Under the pieces are notes generated by a model that saw nothing but the letters and a program-made list of their open reading frames with translations, searched no databases and was not told the DNA's origin. The position numbers and the translations under genes are program-made. From Cypionkella aquatica (GTDB taxonomy: Bacteria > Pseudomonadota > Alphaproteobacteria > Rhodobacterales > Rhodobacteraceae), in contig NZ_BSPP01000021.1 of the NCBI RefSeq assembly GCF_030161095.1, forward strand, positions 1 through 64,000: DNA of 64,000 bases, given 5' to 3'. The stretch's first letter is position 1; every line of letters begins with the position of its first letter. This document shows positions 8,466 to 17,030 of the stretch, piece by piece.

Positions 8466-9539
8466 GTGGCAGAGCCTAACCATGGCCTAGGTGGCCTGAA
8501 ATATGACCCATCGAAGAAAGCCAGACCACAAGAGCTGAACGTATTCGTAGCGCTTCTGATCATCGTGGCCGCGTTCGAGATTCTGGGCCGCCTAATCCTT
8601 GGCGACAGCTTTTTGTTCAACACCCGCGACAATGTCGAAGGGCTGTTCAACACCCAGCGCCTGTCGATCATCATTCTGCAAGTCGCCACCGTCGGCATCA
8701 TCGCCATCGGCGTCACGCAAGTGATCATCACCGGCGGCATTGATCTGTCCTCAGGTTCGGTGGTCGGTGCCACCGCCATGGTGGCGATGAGCTTTGCGCA
8801 GACCGCCTTGGTCAACGGCAACCCCAATCCGAAAGCGATCTTTGGCGATTGGGCGATGGATCTGCCAATTCTTGTGCCAATTCTGATTGGTCTTGGCTGC
8901 GGTTTGATCGCGGGTCTGATCAACGGCGCTTTGGTCGCTTATACCAAAATCCCGCCGTTCATTGCCACGCTTGGCATGATGGTCTCGGCGCGCGGCTTTG
9001 CGCGTTGGTGGTCCACCGGCAACCCGATTTCCTTCCCAACCGAAAGCTACAACGCTATCGGTTCGGGGATGCGCCCGGTGTTCGTGTTCATCGCCCTCGC
9101 CGTGCTGTTCCACCTGATCATGACCTATACCAAATACGGCAAACACTCCTACGCCATTGGGTCGAACGAACAAGCCACCCGCATGTCGGGTATCAACGTC
9201 GACCGCCACAAGGTGCTGGTCTATGTCATCGCCGGCATGCTCGCCTCGGTTGCCGCCATCGTGGTGTCGTCGAAAGGCCAGACCGCGCAGGCGAATATGG
9301 GCGTGATGTATGAACTCGATGCCATCGCCATGGCCGTGATCGGCGGGATTTCCCTGCAAGGCGGGCGCGGCTCGATCATCGGCACGGTGATTGGCGCGCT
9401 GATTTTCGGCGTGATCATCTCGGGCTTCACCTTCCTGAAACTCGACGCCTACTATCAGGAGATGGTGAAGGGCGCGATCATCGTCGGCGCGGTTGTGTTG
9501 GATCAATGGCGGCAGAAAAGCCGGGGGGCACGGGTATGA
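8466..9539 (+). CDS. Sugar ABC transporter permease (BPD_transp_2 type)
   Basis: A 357-residue polytopic membrane protein of the ribose/CUT2 permease family. The markers are ITGGIDLSSGSVVG and the GGISLQGGRGSIIGTVIGAL loop that contacts the ATPase. Eight to ten membrane segments are visible. The start is a GTG at 8466 with GGGGGGAGAG upstream. Its stop overlaps the ATPase start (ATGA), which implies coupled translation. Confidence 0.9.
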   Translation: MAEPNHGLGGLKYDPSKKARPQELNVFVALLIIVAAFEILGRLILGDSFLFNTRDNVEGLFNTQRLSIIILQVATVGIIAIGVTQVIITGGIDLSSGSVVGATAMVAMSFAQTALVNGNPNPKAIFGDWAMDLPILVPILIGLGCGLIAGLINGALVAYTKIPPFIATLGMMVSARGFARWWSTGNPISFPTESYNAIGSGMRPVFVFIALAVLFHLIMTYTKYGKHSYAIGSNEQATRMSGINVDRHKVLVYVIAGMLASVAAIVVSSKGQTAQANMGVMYELDAIAMAVIGGISLQGGRGSIIGTVIGALIFGVIISGFTFLKLDAYYQEMVKGAIIVGAVVLDQWRQKSRGARV

Positions 9540-10294
9540 GCGATTTTATTCTGGAAACCCGTGGTCTCACCAAGCGCTACGGTGGCGTGCATGCGCTGGA
9601 GGACGCCAACTTCACCCTGCGTCATGGAGAACATGTGGCTGTGGTCGGCGACAACGGTGCTGGCAAATCGACTTTCGTGCGCCAGATTACTGCGGTCGAA
9701 CAGCGCTCGGCGGGCGAAGTGATCTTCGACGGCGCCCCGGTGAATTTCGCAGGCCCGCTCCAAGCCCGCGAATCCGGCATTGAAACCGTGTTCCAAACCT
9801 TGGCCTTGGCCGATGATCTCGACGTGCCCTCGAACCTGTTTCTCGGGCGAGAGCTGTTCAAGTTCAAACTCGGCCCGTTCTCGATCCTTGACCGCAAAAC
9901 CATGCGCGAAAAGACAATGGAGGCTTTGAAGACCACTGCCGTCAAAATCCCCAATGTTGATAACCCGATCCGCAATATGTCGGGCGGCCAGCGCCAATGT
10001 GTTTCCATCGCCCGCACGGCAGCTTTCGCGTCAAAACTGGTGATCATGGATGAACCGACGGCGGCCTTGGGCGTGCAGGAAACCGCCCAGGTCGAAAACA
10101 TCATTCGTGGTTTGAAAGACCGCGGCGTGCCGCTGATTTTGGTCAGCCACAACCTGCGGCAAGTCTTCGATCTGGTTGACCGCATCGTGGTGTTCCGCCG
10201 TGGCCGTATCGTCGCATCCTTGCGCAAGGACGAAACCGACGGCAACGATATCGTGTCCTACATCACCGGCGTCAAAGGCGGGGTAGAGGTCTGA
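9536..10294 (+). CDS. Sugar ABC transporter ATP-binding protein, single ABC domain
   Basis: A 252-residue ATPase with Walker A GDNGAGKST, signature MSGGQRQ, Walker B LVIMDEPTAALG and an H-loop in LILVSHN. CUT2 ATPases usually carry two fused ABC domains (about 500 residues). This one has a single domain, as in the FrcA-type branch of alphaproteobacteria, so the transporter probably uses a homodimer. ATG 9536 overlaps the permease stop. A strong hairpin follows. Confidence 0.9.
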   Translation: MSDFILETRGLTKRYGGVHALEDANFTLRHGEHVAVVGDNGAGKSTFVRQITAVEQRSAGEVIFDGAPVNFAGPLQARESGIETVFQTLALADDLDVPSNLFLGRELFKFKLGPFSILDRKTMREKTMEALKTTAVKIPNVDNPIRNMSGGQRQCVSIARTAAFASKLVIMDEPTAALGVQETAQVENIIRGLKDRGVPLILVSHNLRQVFDLVDRIVVFRRGRIVASLRKDETDGNDIVSYITGVKGGVEV

Positions 10295-10296
10295 CA

Positions 10297-10331
10297 CCAA
10301 GCCGCCCCGGACGTGATCCGGGGCGGCTTGG
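10297..10331. terminator. Bidirectional hairpin between ABC locus and convergent MFS gene
   Basis: A perfect 15-bp stem (10297-10311 with 10317-10331) surrounds a 5-base loop and lies exactly between two convergent genes. GGGGAAAACT follows on the plus strand, which reads as a T-run for the minus-strand gene. The core GCCCCGG...CCGGGGC matches the paired palindromes at 19638 and 37524, so it may be a lone member of that family acting as a terminator. Confidence 0.65.
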
Positions 10332-10338
10332 GGAAAAC

Positions 10339-11538
10339 TCAGGCGGCAGCGCCAACCATCGGCCCCCGTGCAAATGGCCGAAACGTCGCGGCCACCGCAA
10401 ATGCCGCCAGCCCCAGCGCGAAACAGGTGATATACAGCCCGCCATAGCTGCCGGTTTTGTCGAAAATCCAGCCGCCCAGCACCGGCCCCGTCGCCATGCC
10501 CAGACTGCCCGCCATCCCCGTGCCACCCATGATCGTGCCCATCATTTTCATCGGGAAGTTCTCACGCACCAGCACAGCATACAGCGGCATGATCCCGGCG
10601 TAGATAAAGCCAAACAGCGCCGCCACCGCATAAAACTGCCCCAGATCGCGGGCGAAGAAATACGCCAGCGCCCCAAACGCCTGCACCAAAAGCCCCGCCA
10701 CCAATACGCGCTTTGCGCCAAACTTGTCGCCCATCACGCCAAACCCTATGCGGCCAAACATCCCGGCGATACCCTCCACCGAGTAAATCGACACCGCCGC
10801 CAGCGCCGCGATGCCACAAATCTCGGCATAGCTGACCGTGTGAAAAATCGGCCCGGAATGGGTGGCGCAACAAAAGAAATTCGCAGCCACCAGCACGATG
10901 AACTGCGGCGAGCGCACTGCCCCCCGCACCGTCATCGCCGAATCCGGCGCATCAAAGCCGACCTCTGCCTGCGCAGGCGGGCGCTTTAACAGCAGTGCCA
11001 GCGGCAAAGTCACCAGCGCCACCAGCCCGGCCAGAAGTGACAGCACCACGCGCCAGTCATAGCTTTGCACCAGCCACGCCGCCAAGGGCGACATGGTCAC
11101 CGGTGCCATCCCCATCCCAGCAGAGATCAGCGACACCGCCAGACTGCGCTGCGTTGAAAACCACCCCGTCACCGTCGCCATCATCGGCGCGAAAAATGCC
11201 GCGACCGAGCCGCCGACCAGCACGCCAAAAATCAGCTGAAACCACAGCAAAGACGGCGCATGGCCCGCCCCCCACAGGCTGATCGAAAAAACCACCGCCC
11301 CCGTCATGACCACAGGTCGCGCGCCGTAACGATCCGACAGAGCGCCCCAGATCATCGCCATTGCCGCCATCGACAAAAACGCAATCGTCATCGCCGCCGA
11401 AATTCCGGTGCGCGACCAGCCCGTGGCCTGAACCATTGGCGTCAGCAGCACCGGAAGCGAAAACAGCGCCCCCATCGCCACGCAGCCCATCACCCCGCCC
11501 GCAGCCACGATCACCCAACGATATGCGGACTCTGCCAT
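10339..11538 (-). CDS. MFS transporter
   Basis: A 399-residue membrane protein with about 12 predicted membrane segments. It has the MFS motif A region GALSDRYGARPVV between segments 2 and 3, and a repeat of it at GVMGDKFGAKRVLV in the second half. This is the monocarboxylate/oxalate-like or drug-efflux-like MFS layout; the substrate is not evident. The start at 11538 (MAESAYRW) has GGAGGCGC upstream; longer versions add a non-membrane Arg/Trp-rich tail. It is divergent from a MarR regulator, which probably controls it. Confidence 0.85.
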   Translation of the reverse strand: MAESAYRWVIVAAGGVMGCVAMGALFSLPVLLTPMVQATGWSRTGISAAMTIAFLSMAAMAMIWGALSDRYGARPVVMTGAVVFSISLWGAGHAPSLLWFQLIFGVLVGGSVAAFFAPMMATVTGWFSTQRSLAVSLISAGMGMAPVTMSPLAAWLVQSYDWRVVLSLLAGLVALVTLPLALLLKRPPAQAEVGFDAPDSAMTVRGAVRSPQFIVLVAANFFCCATHSGPIFHTVSYAEICGIAALAAVSIYSVEGIAGMFGRIGFGVMGDKFGAKRVLVAGLLVQAFGALAYFFARDLGQFYAVAALFGFIYAGIMPLYAVLVRENFPMKMMGTIMGGTGMAGSLGMATGPVLGGWIFDKTGSYGGLYITCFALGLAAFAVAATFRPFARGPMVGAAA

Positions 11539-11596
11539 AGCGCCTCCGTCGATCAAATGCCTGCGACAAGCCGCCGCTTGTTCCGCCTTGGTTGGT

Positions 11597-11606
11597 TTGA
11601 TATCAA
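11597..11606. promoter_or_regulatory. Candidate MarR operator
   Basis: TTGATATCAA is a 10-bp perfect palindrome in the 74-base gap between the divergent MFS and marR genes. MarR dimers bind such short palindromes over both promoters. The site lies 7 bases before the marR ATG, which also has no visible ribosome site. Confidence 0.4.
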
Positions 11607-11612
11607 TGTAAA

Positions 11613-12056
11613 ATGAGTGAAGCAAGCCTGTCCATCGCCACCGTTCTGCAGATCCGCGACCAATGCCTGTGCCTTGCAACCCAGCGCGCGGCGCGCAAAC
11701 TGGCGCGGCGGTTTGACCGTGTGTTGGCGCCCTCGGGGCTGACCAATGGCCAGTTCTCCATGCTTGTGGCGTTGTCAGGGCAATGGCAACCGCGCTTGGG
11801 CGCGTTGGCCGAGTTTCTGGCGATGGATGCCACTACCATGACGGCCGCTGCGAAAACCTTGGAAAAGCGCGGCTTGGTGCAATTGATCGCGGACGAGGCC
11901 GACGCCCGCGCCCGCCGCCCGATCCTGACCGAGGCCGGGCGCGCTGTTGTGGCGCAAGCGGTGCCGCTTTGGCGCGATGAACACGCCAAGCTGCGCGCCG
12001 AAATGACCGGCACCGATGCCACGGCCCTGGCGCAGATACTGTGGCAGCTGGGCTAG
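11613..12056 (+). CDS. MarR-family transcriptional regulator
   Basis: A 147-residue winged-helix regulator. The recognition region is LGALAEFLAMDATTMTAAAKTL (about residues 65-86), and the wing contains ADARARRPILTEAGR. MarR proteins are dimers that usually repress a neighbouring transporter and release DNA on binding small aromatic ligands. The partner is probably the divergent MFS gene. No Shine-Dalgarno sequence precedes ATG 11613, so the mRNA may be leaderless. The gene ends three bases before the convergent antiporter gene. Confidence 0.88.
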   Translation: MSEASLSIATVLQIRDQCLCLATQRAARKLARRFDRVLAPSGLTNGQFSMLVALSGQWQPRLGALAEFLAMDATTMTAAAKTLEKRGLVQLIADEADARARRPILTEAGRAVVAQAVPLWRDEHAKLRAEMTGTDATALAQILWQLG

Positions 12057-12059
12057 AGG

Positions 12060-14009
12060 CTAAACCGAAACCTCGGATTCCGAAGGCTCGGTTGGCAGTT
12101 CGATCGGCAATTCACCGGTGGTCTCATAGCTTTCGCGCATCCCCGACGGCAGCAGGGTTTCAAACGCCGGTTTGCCAAGGATCTCGGCAAATTTCACGAT
12201 CAGCTTTTGCTCGACCTTGGTCGACAGCTCTCGCGCCCGCGCCACATAAGCGGGGTTTTCAAAATTCGGGATGTTGGGATCGTAATGTTCAGCCATCGCC
12301 CGCATGATCTTCTGATCGGCCTCGTGATAGACCTGCCGCATCGCCTCGGCCTGTTCCGGCGTCGCCCCCAAAGCCTGAAACGCCGAGCGGCCCATGCGGA
12401 TCGAGCTGTCATAGGTTTCGCGGATAATATCGCGGCAACCAGCGGCCCAAAGGTCGTAGACATGGTTGCGATCCACCGCCCGCGCGATCACATGCAGGTT
12501 CGGATGGGCGGCCACCACATGCTGCACCATCTCGGTGATCTGGTCGCGATCATCAATCGCGATCACCAACAGCTTGGCCTCGGCAATGCCTGCTGAATGA
12601 AGCATATCGGGCCGGGTGGCATCGCCGAAATATGCCTTCACACCAAATTTTGCCATCATCTCGAGCTGCTTGCTGCTAAAGTCGATCACTGTGGTGTGAT
12701 AACCCGCTGCCCGCAGCATTCGGTTGACCAAGCCGCCGACGCGGCCTGCGCCCGCGATGATGATATGGCTGGGATCGGTGATTTCATCCGCCTCGCGCTG
12801 CATGGTTTCGGCAAAACGCGGCGCAATCACCCGGTCGTAAAAGATGAACAGACCCGGCGTCAGCAGCATCGACAAAGCCACCACCAACAGCATCTTGTCG
12901 GCAATCTCGGGCGGCAAAACCGCCGAGCTGACCATAAGCGAGATCAGCACAAAGCCGAACTCACCCGCCTGCGCAAGCGCCAGCCCGAACAGCCATTTGT
13001 CCGCCGCAGCCAAGCGAAACACCCGACCCAGCACCAGCAACACCGCCACCTTCACCACGATCAGCCCAACCACCAAAGCCGCGATCTGGCCCAGATTGTC
13101 CCACAGCAGCGCAAAATTCACCCCTGCACCGACGGTCATGAAGAACAGCCCCAACAGCAGCGCCTTGAACGGGTCAATATCGGATTCCAGCTCGTGACGG
13201 TATTCGCTGTTGGCCAAAACCACCCCCGCCAAAAACGTGCCCAAGGCGGGCGACAGCCCCACCAAAGTCATCAGCAACGCAATGCCGATCACCATCATCA
13301 GCGCGGTCGCGGTGAACAATTCATGCAATTGCGCCGAAGCCACAAAGCGGAACACCGGGCGGGTCAGATAGTTGCCGCCCAACACCACGCCAATGATCGC
13401 GGCGATATTGACCAGCGCCACCTGCCAGCTGGCCAGACCCGCCACCAGACTGAAGCCCACCTCGTGATCGGTGACGCTATGGCCGCCCTGCAATTCGGGC
13501 AAAGCCAGCAGCGGGATCAGGGCCAGCATCGGGATCACCGCAATATCCTGCGTCAGCAGCACCGCGAAACTGGCTTGGCCCGCATCGCTTTTCATCAGGC
13601 CCTTTTCGCCCAAAGTCTGCAAAACGATGGCGGTCGAGGACATCGCCAGCACCAGACCCACCGCCAAAGCCACCGACCAGCCCAAGCCCAACCCCATACC
13701 GACGCCCATCACCGCCGCCACCGTCAGCACAACCTGCCCGCCGCCCAAGCCCAAAAGCCGCGTGCGCATCGCCCAGAGGTTTTTCGGCTCCAGCTCCAAC
13801 CCGACCAGAAACAGCATCATCACCACGCCGAATTCGGCAAAGTGCTGGATCGACACCACATCAACCTGCAGCACCGCCAGAACCGGGCTGATCACGATGC
13901 CCGCGATCAGATAACCCAGCACCGAGCCCAAGCCCAGCCGGGCGGCAATCGGCACGGCAACCACCCCCGCAACAAGGAACAAAAACGCCAACAGCAAAAC
14001 ATCGGTCAT
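12060..14009 (-). CDS. Kef-type K+/H+ antiporter (CPA2 family)
   Basis: A 649-residue protein with two parts. Residues 1-380 form a Na+/H+ exchanger membrane domain of 12 or so segments. Residues about 400-520 form a cytoplasmic TrkA-N Rossmann domain, with IIAGAGRVGGLVNRML as its nucleotide-binding loop. A C-terminal extension of about 110 residues follows. KefB/KefC proteins release K+ and acidify the cytoplasm in response to glutathione adducts. Start MTDVLLLAFLF at 14009 matches the family; an ATG eight codons upstream also exists. The palindrome array at 14250-14362 lies upstream, in its promoter region. Confidence 0.9.
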   Translation of the reverse strand: MTDVLLLAFLFLVAGVVAVPIAARLGLGSVLGYLIAGIVISPVLAVLQVDVVSIQHFAEFGVVMMLFLVGLELEPKNLWAMRTRLLGLGGGQVVLTVAAVMGVGMGLGLGWSVALAVGLVLAMSSTAIVLQTLGEKGLMKSDAGQASFAVLLTQDIAVIPMLALIPLLALPELQGGHSVTDHEVGFSLVAGLASWQVALVNIAAIIGVVLGGNYLTRPVFRFVASAQLHELFTATALMMVIGIALLMTLVGLSPALGTFLAGVVLANSEYRHELESDIDPFKALLLGLFFMTVGAGVNFALLWDNLGQIAALVVGLIVVKVAVLLVLGRVFRLAAADKWLFGLALAQAGEFGFVLISLMVSSAVLPPEIADKMLLVVALSMLLTPGLFIFYDRVIAPRFAETMQREADEITDPSHIIIAGAGRVGGLVNRMLRAAGYHTTVIDFSSKQLEMMAKFGVKAYFGDATRPDMLHSAGIAEAKLLVIAIDDRDQITEMVQHVVAAHPNLHVIARAVDRNHVYDLWAAGCRDIIRETYDSSIRMGRSAFQALGATPEQAEAMRQVYHEADQKIMRAMAEHYDPNIPNFENPAYVARARELSTKVEQKLIVKFAEILGKPAFETLLPSGMRESYETTGELPIELPTEPSESEVSV

Positions 14010-14249
14010 GTGCAAAACCTTATGGGGTGGCATGTTTTACGCGAAATCCCCGCGCGCCAAAAGCCGGATTCGTAGAAAAAGAGCGGGTTTGGCATGGCAG
14101 CACTGGGAAGGCTCTGCTGGCGTTCATGCGGAAAAACGGGTGGCCAAGTGGCGCAATCTAAGCGCCGCAAGGCTGGTTTCTTGCAGCGACGGCTGTTCTG
14201 GCCCTGCGATAGGTCTTGGCGATGACTGCGTTTTGGCCAGCTTTGGCCC

Positions 14250-14362
14250 GTCCCCGCGGGGACAAAACGATTTGCGTGTGCTGTCCCCGCGGGGACAACC
14301 CTAACTGTATGCGGTGTCCCCGCGGGGACAAAACTGTCTGCCGTCAGCGTCCCAGCGGGGAC
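14250..14362. repeat. Four palindromes at exact 33-bp spacing
   Basis: GTCCCCGCGGGGAC occurs at 14250-14263, 14283-14296 and 14316-14329. GTCCCAGCGGGGAC, with one base changed, occurs at 14349-14362. Starts are spaced 33, 33 and 33 bases. The 19-base spacers differ, but all begin AA. The 14-bp unit is a perfect palindrome and is usually followed by AAA. The array lies in the 392-base gap between the Kef gene start and the dehydratase stop. It is too short-period for CRISPR. Equal spacing near three helical turns suggests cooperative binding of a dimeric protein; the protein is unknown. Confidence 0.85.
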
Positions 14363-14395
14363 AAAGTTATATAGGATGTGGTTTGAAGAAATTCC

Positions 14396-14418
14396 CCCGC
14401 AATATATAGCATTGCGGG
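14396..14418 (-). terminator. Hairpin after the enolase-superfamily gene
   Basis: An 8-bp stem (14396-14403 with 14411-14418) with loop ATATAGC lies just after the minus-strand dehydratase stop. Read on the minus strand it is followed by GGGAATTTCTTC. This is a weak T-run, so termination is probable but not certain. Confidence 0.5.
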
Positions 14419-14425
14419 AGTTTTC

Positions 14426-15667
14426 TTAAACCGAGGTCGGCGCGGGCGCGCCACCTTCAAAGCGGTTGCCGTGGCGATAATCGCAGGGCGCTTCCTGCAT
14501 CTGCAGATGCAAAGCGGTGCCGGTGTAGGGATGCGCGCGGGCGACATCCTCGTCAAACTCAATCCCCAAGCCGGGTGCCGTCGGCGGCAGGATATAGCCA
14601 TCCTCCCACTTCAGGCTGTTCTTGATCAGCTTCAGATGGAAGTCGCCGCCGGTCTGGATGGTTTCGGCCATCAGAATGTTCGGGATCGACACCGCAAAAT
14701 GCACATTCGCCGCCCATTCCACCGGGCCTGCATAAAGATGCGGCGCCATCTCGGCATTATAGACCTCGGCCATCGCTGCGATCTTCTTGGCCTCCCAGAT
14801 GCCACCGACACGGCCCAAGGCAGGTTGCAAAATCTTCACCCCGCCATGACGCAAAAGCGCACCGAACTCGGCTTTCGTGGTCAACCGCTCACCCGTCGCA
14901 AGCGGCACCCGGACAGAGCGCGCCACTTCGGCAAATTCGGCAAGGTTGTCTGGCGGGATGGGCTCTTCATACCACAGCGGGTTATAGGGCTCGATCGCCA
15001 CCCCCAGCCGGATCGCGCCGGGCGTGGTGAACTGGCCATGCGTGCCGAACAAAAGATCAGCCTTGTCGCCGACCGCCTCGCGGATTTTCTTGCAGAATTC
15101 AACCGAGCGCGAGATATCCGACATCGCAGGCTCATGCCCGCCGCGAATGGTGTAGGGGCCGGCAGGGTCGAATTTCACAGCGGTAAAGCCTTGGCTGACG
15201 CAGCGCGCCGCAGCCTCGGCGGCCATATCCGGGTTCACCCAGAAATCGGCCGGAATCTCACCCGCTTCGGGATAAAGATAGGTATACGAGCGCACCTTTT
15301 CATTCATCATCCCGCCGAGCAAAGCCCAAACCGGGCGGTCGCGGGCCTTGCCAAGAATATCCCAGCAGGCAATTTCCAGCCCGGAAAACGCGCCCATCAC
15401 GGTGGGATCGGGGCGCTGCGTGAAGCCCGCAGAATAGGCGCGGCGATACATCAGCTCGATATTCTCGGGGTTTTCGCCCAGCATATGGCGCTCGAACACA
15501 TCATGGATGACAGCATCCATCGCGCGGGGGCCAACGGTCGAGGCATAGCACTCGCCATAGCCGACGATGCCGTTATCTGTCGTCAGTTTCACGAATGTCC
15601 AATAGCGCCCGCCCCAACCCGGAGCAGGTGGTGCGACGGTGAAAATCTCAAGATCGCGCAGCTTCAT
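14426..15667 (-). CDS. Mandelate racemase/muconate lactonizing enzyme family protein (sugar-acid dehydratase-like)
   Basis: A 413-residue enolase-superfamily enzyme. The N-terminal capping domain covers about residues 1-130 and the barrel the rest. Visible landmarks are K165-F-D167, WYEEP (E234/E235), TGE260 and H310 in APHLYAG. It resembles galactonate or gluconate dehydratases. Two expected positions differ. The third-strand Asp ligand appears as G208 in FGTHGQ, and the QPD motif reads QPALG. The QPD change can matter for catalysis, so the exact reaction is uncertain. It lies upstream of no obvious sugar operon. Confidence 0.78.
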   Translation of the reverse strand: MKLRDLEIFTVAPPAPGWGGRYWTFVKLTTDNGIVGYGECYASTVGPRAMDAVIHDVFERHMLGENPENIELMYRRAYSAGFTQRPDPTVMGAFSGLEIACWDILGKARDRPVWALLGGMMNEKVRSYTYLYPEAGEIPADFWVNPDMAAEAAARCVSQGFTAVKFDPAGPYTIRGGHEPAMSDISRSVEFCKKIREAVGDKADLLFGTHGQFTTPGAIRLGVAIEPYNPLWYEEPIPPDNLAEFAEVARSVRVPLATGERLTTKAEFGALLRHGGVKILQPALGRVGGIWEAKKIAAMAEVYNAEMAPHLYAGPVEWAANVHFAVSIPNILMAETIQTGGDFHLKLIKNSLKWEDGYILPPTAPGLGIEFDEDVARAHPYTGTALHLQMQEAPCDYRHGNRFEGGAPAPTSV

Positions 15668-15697
15668 AAGGCACCCCCTGTTTTGCGTCAGGCTAGA

Positions 15698-16915
15698 TCA
15701 GGACTTGGGCGTTTCGCGCGTTCCCGCGACAAAGAGTATAACAACCGCGACCATAAGTGTCGCAGACAGCAGAAACGGCGCGCCCGGAAGCTGGATCGGC
15801 GCTGTCGGGCTGGTGAAATAGCCAAACACCCAGGTCATCACCAAGGGCGAAATGATCATCGCCAAAGCGTTCAGCGAAGAATTTACCCCCTGCAATTCGC
15901 CCTGCTGATTTTCGGGCACCGCGCGCGACATCATCGCTTGCAGGCTTGGCCCGGTGACGCCCCCCAAAGCCGCAATCGGGGTGAACACCAGCGCCCAAAA
16001 CCCCGAGGTCGCAACGCCGTAAAAGCCATAAGACACCACCTCCAGCCCCATGCCGACCGCCGCCGTGCGCCGCTCGCCGATGCGGCGGATCATCGGGGCC
16101 ACCAACAGGGCCTGCGTCAATGCCATACAGATGCCAAAGGCGGCCAAGGCAAAGCCGATCCAGCGCGCATCCCAGCCAAAGGCCGCTTTGCTGTAATACG
16201 ACCAGATCGCGGGCCAGACGTTGAAAGTCACGGCGTAGAGGAAGCTGACCAGTAACAAGCGCCGCAACCCCGGCAAGCGCCGGATCGCGCGGAGCGAGGC
16301 CAAAGGATTGGCCCGCCCCCACGTGAAAGCCCGGCGCTTGTCCGCGCCAAGGCTTTCGGGCATCACAAACCAGCCAAACACCAGATTGGCCAAAGCCAAC
16401 ACCGCCGCAGCCCAAAACGGCGCGCGCACATCAATCCCCGCCAACAAACCGCCCAGGATAGGGCCCGCCACAAAGCCAATGCCAAACCCGGCACCAATCA
16501 GGCCAAAGCGCTTGGCCCGCTCATCCGGGGCGGAAATATCGGCCACATAGGCATTCGCCGTCGCATGCGTCGCCGCGGCCACTCCGGCAACGATCCGGGC
16601 AATCAGCAGCAGCCAGACCGTATGCGCCAAAGCCATCGCCACATAGTCCAGCGCCATCACCGCCAAAGACACCAACAGCACCGGCCTGCGCCCAAAGCGA
16701 TCCGACAGATTGCCCACCAGCGGCCCGCAGACAAACTGCATCACCGCAAAAGACGCGGCCAACACCCCGCCCCAAAGGGCAGCCTCGCCCAAACCTGCGT
16801 GGGTCACATCCTCCATCAGATCCGGCATCACCGGAAAGATCAGCCCAATGCCAATCGCATCCAGCGCGACGGTGAACAGGATGAACAGCAAACTCAGATT
16901 ACCGCGCGCAAACAT
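15698..16915 (-). CDS. MFS exporter, TetA/DHA1-like
   Basis: A 405-residue membrane protein of the DHA1 drug-proton antiporter group. Its start, FILFTVALDAIGIGLIFPVMPDL, and motif A, GNLSDRFGRRPVLL, are TetA-like. Motif C is seen around GFVAGPILGGLL. TetA-type proteins pump tetracycline-Mg or other drugs out; most chromosomal copies in this group have no proven drug. ATG 16915 has GGGAGAGAAG upstream. The TetA-specific identity is inference; MFS membership is clear. Confidence 0.85.
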   Translation of the reverse strand: MFARGNLSLLFILFTVALDAIGIGLIFPVMPDLMEDVTHAGLGEAALWGGVLAASFAVMQFVCGPLVGNLSDRFGRRPVLLVSLAVMALDYVAMALAHTVWLLLIARIVAGVAAATHATANAYVADISAPDERAKRFGLIGAGFGIGFVAGPILGGLLAGIDVRAPFWAAAVLALANLVFGWFVMPESLGADKRRAFTWGRANPLASLRAIRRLPGLRRLLLVSFLYAVTFNVWPAIWSYYSKAAFGWDARWIGFALAAFGICMALTQALLVAPMIRRIGERRTAAVGMGLEVVSYGFYGVATSGFWALVFTPIAALGGVTGPSLQAMMSRAVPENQQGELQGVNSSLNALAMIISPLVMTWVFGYFTSPTAPIQLPGAPFLLSATLMVAVVILFVAGTRETPKS

Positions 16916-16987
16916 CTTCTCTCCCAACCAAACCCAAAGCCGTCCGCCCATTCCCGACAATTCGACTAAAATTGTTTCATCTGTTCC

Positions 16988-17021
16988 TAAATATCCCGGG
17001 GGTGCGGGGGCTGGCCCCCGC
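16988..17021 (-). repeat. AAATATCC hairpin repeat, copy 1 (probable pcaD terminator)
   Basis: TAAATATCCCGGGGGT is followed by GCGGGGGC (17004-17011) pairing with GCCCCCGC (17014-17021). Related copies occur at 24309, 34397 and 51551, each at the 3' end of a gene. This copy lies nine bases beyond the pcaD stop and before the MFS start. The family looks like a dispersed hairpin that can serve as a terminator. Confidence 0.6.
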
Positions 17022-17030
17022 TGCAACCGT

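Noticed and set aside
12597-14075. A 492-codon open frame on the plus strand across the Kef gene
   Set aside because: It is antisense to a clear antiporter and its protein is full of His, Gln and Arg, as expected for the reverse strand of membrane-protein codons.
14250-14362. CRISPR array
   Set aside because: The repeated part is only 14 bases, is fully palindromic and has 19-base spacers with only four units. No cas gene is near.
14471-16255. A 594-codon plus-strand frame over the dehydratase and MFS genes
   Set aside because: It covers two real minus-strand genes and has no recognisable motif; a composition shadow.
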